64,000 nucleotides of DNA from Alkalimarinus coralli. GTDB lineage: Bacteria; Pseudomonadota; Gammaproteobacteria; Pseudomonadales; Oleiphilaceae. A program made the translations under genes and the position numbers. Shown here piece after piece: positions 62,795 through 64,000 of the stretch (positions are counted from its first letter, which is position 1; each line of letters opens with the position of its first letter). The DNA lies in the NCBI RefSeq assembly GCF_023650515.1, contig NZ_CP096016.1, positions 4,156,001-4,220,000 of the forward strand, written 5' to 3'. The notes beneath the pieces were generated by a model. That model saw nothing but the letters and a program-made list of their open reading frames with translations, made no database searches and was not told the DNA's origin.

Positions 62795-63626
62795 GGTACT
62801 GCTCCAAAATATGTGCGGCTTTTTTGGCTTCTGAATATAAAACATCGAAACTGGGAATATTGGTGTCCCACTCAACCAGTGTTGCCGTTGGGCCGATCAT
62901 CTCTATAACTTGTTTATATAAAGACCAAACCGGGTCATGAATAGCACTGCCGTGCGTGTCCAATAGGTGTGTGCCTTCATCCTCGTAACCGGCTAAATGA
63001 ATTTCTCGAATGCGCTCATGGGGAAGGGCTTCCAAATACTCTAACGGGTCAAACTGGTGATTCTGGGCGCTGACATAGATATTGTTCACGTCGCAAAGCA
63101 AATCACAATCAGCCTGCTTGGCGACTTCGGCTAAAAATGCCCACTCAGTCATTTCATCAGATTGGTAGGTCACGTAACTTGAAACGTTCTCAACCATTAT
63201 TCGCTGCCCAAGTGCATCCTGCACTTGCATAATGCGGTTAGCCATATGCTTGAGGGCTTCTTCTGAGTAAGGCATCGGAAACAGGTCGTTGCCATGAATG
63301 CCGTCGTAGGATGACCAGCAAAGGTGGTCTGATACCCATTGGGGTTTAAAACGGTTGATTAGATGTTTCAGTTTTTTGATGTAGCCCTGGTCAAGTGGGT
63401 CTAACGATCCAAGTGATAGGCCAACACCATGGAAAGTAATAGGGTAGTGTTCTCGTATTTGTTCTAAATATTGCAGAGGCAGCCCGCCATTGCCCATGTA
63501 GTTATCTGTCAGGGCTTCAAACCAAGGAATGTCAGGGAGTGTTTCCAGAATTGTCTGGTAGTGAATTGAGCGTAACCCAACTCCAGCACCGCATAATGAT
63601 GCGCTGTGATGACCGGTAGATGACAT
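62781..63626 (-). CDS. DUF692 multinuclear iron oxidative enzyme (BufB-like)
   Basis: A 281-residue TIM-barrel MNIO enzyme with metal-ligand blocks TFHGVGLSLGS, VSDHLCWSS, MVENVSSYV, LLCDVNNIYVSAQNH, IHLAGYED and VEWDTNIPSF. MNIO enzymes use non-heme iron and oxygen to modify Cys residues in RiPP precursors; in bufferins, Cys side chains become thiooxazole-type groups. It lies 37 bases after the BufA-like precursor and overlaps the DUF2063 gene, which fits a complex of the two. Confidence 0.93.
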   Translation of the reverse strand: MSSTGHHSASLCGAGVGLRSIHYQTILETLPDIPWFEALTDNYMGNGGLPLQYLEQIREHYPITFHGVGLSLGSLDPLDQGYIKKLKHLINRFKPQWVSDHLCWSSYDGIHGNDLFPMPYSEEALKHMANRIMQVQDALGQRIMVENVSSYVTYQSDEMTEWAFLAEVAKQADCDLLCDVNNIYVSAQNHQFDPLEYLEALPHERIREIHLAGYEDEGTHLLDTHGSAIHDPVWSLYKQVIEMIGPTATLVEWDTNIPSFDVLYSEAKKAAHILEQYHVAA

Positions 63627-63663
63627 GTGGAAAACTCCCTGCTGCTGGTGGCTGTGCGGATAG

Positions 63664-63930
63664 TTAGCTTTTTACCTTGCCACCAACGATCTTATCGCAA
63701 GTGCCTGTCGGTACATAAACCCACTCTTCCGGGTCGCCATCGACTGTTGATTGCCCTGCACAGCTATGCTTGCTGGTGCCGCAGTCGTTCATACCGGCTT
63801 TCGCAATCCCCTGGCATTTTTCAAAACCCGGCTTACCGGCGACTGCATTGCCAGCGCTTGCCATCATGCCAACAGCTAATACACCCGCGATAGCCGCGCT
63901 TGCAATTGACTTACTATTCTTCTCGCTCAT
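63664..63930 (-). CDS. Bufferin precursor (DUF2282, BufA1-like)
   Basis: An 88-residue exported peptide. The ATG at 63930 has GAGGA about 8 bases upstream; an ATG at 63948 lies before that site. The signal peptide (residues 1-31, ending NAVA) leads to a core with four Cys at 39, 50, 57 and 78 in the DUF2282 arrangement [17 protein letters not shown] and GTCDK. In this RiPP family the Cys are modified by the DUF692/DUF2063 pair encoded downstream, and the periplasmic product binds copper or other metals and so protects the cell. It heads the operon; its promoter is partly outside the window. Confidence 0.93.
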   Translation of the reverse strand: MSEKNSKSIASAAIAGVLAVGMMASAGNAVAGKPGFEKCQGIAKAGMNDCGTSKHSCAGQSTVDGDPEEWVYVPTGTCDKIVGGKVKS

Positions 63931-64000
63931 CTGAAATTCCTCTTTCATGTGTGGATTGATCTACTTGTTGGGTATTGGTGCCTTAAAAAATAAGGACACA

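Overview
The window looks like a piece of a Gammaproteobacterial chromosome of moderate GC content, probably a marine heterotroph of the Oceanospirillales/Hahella/Oleiphilus kind. The reasons are a wax-ester synthase/DGAT, a secreted lipase with its dedicated foldase, NnrS, malate:quinone oxidoreductase, a long-form LeuA, a Fic protein very like the Shewanella SoFic type, and a bufferin (DUF2282/DUF692/DUF2063/DoxX) operon. The assignment rests on gene content only. No rRNA, tRNA, phage or complete IS element is visible.

Layout. 1-9.4 kb (minus strand): a cut metallo-hydrolase, a NylA-type amidase, a LysR regulator and a complete Dpp/Opp-type peptide ABC importer. 9.6-18.5 kb: NnrS with a tiny Cys-rich protein, mqo, a small outer-membrane barrel, a carboxylesterase, a transglutaminase-like protein, leuA facing an Lrp/AsnC regulator, and a CopD-like membrane protein. 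18.5-21.6 kb: a ParE/RelE-type toxin-antitoxin pair sits between two 123-bp copies of the 3' end of a neutral ceramidase gene. 22-31.8 kb: small lipoprotein, DUF808, the GTPase YlqF, isochorismatase, LysR/GST pair, SDR, CBS protein, a second toxin-antitoxin pair flanked by 13-bp direct repeats, and a chemotaxis receptor. 32-39.8 kb: SlyD, GFA, membrane proteins, a tautomerase-like protein, a Fic adenylyltransferase with an elaborate upstream palindrome, HopJ, DUF3820, DUF938 and FklB. 40-45 kb: lipase, lipase foldase, hybrid kinase and LuxR-type regulator. 45-49.5 kb: TonB receptor plus a hydantoin racemase-like/DUF917 pair. 49.5-55.4 kb: a sensory locus with two orphan periplasmic binding proteins divergent from a response regulator, a GGDEF response regulator and a histidine kinase. 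55.4-61.2 kb: wax synthase, 2OG oxygenase, lytic transglycosylase, YigZ, DUF1127 and LysR. 61.2-64 kb: a repeat array inside a 19-bp inverted repeat, then the bufferin operon bufABC-doxX reading leftward from the window's right edge.

How genes work together. The Dpp genes form one peptide/amide uptake unit next to an amidase. Lipase and foldase form an operon. The 49.5-55.4 kb locus joins periplasmic ligand binding to phosphotransfer and cyclic-di-GMP output. The last four genes make and support a Cys-rich, post-translationally modified metal-binding peptide. A roughly 140-bp MITE-like element occurs three times (9.6, 27.1, 37.7 kb), and many intergenic spaces carry short tandem arrays, so this chromosome appears rich in small repeats.
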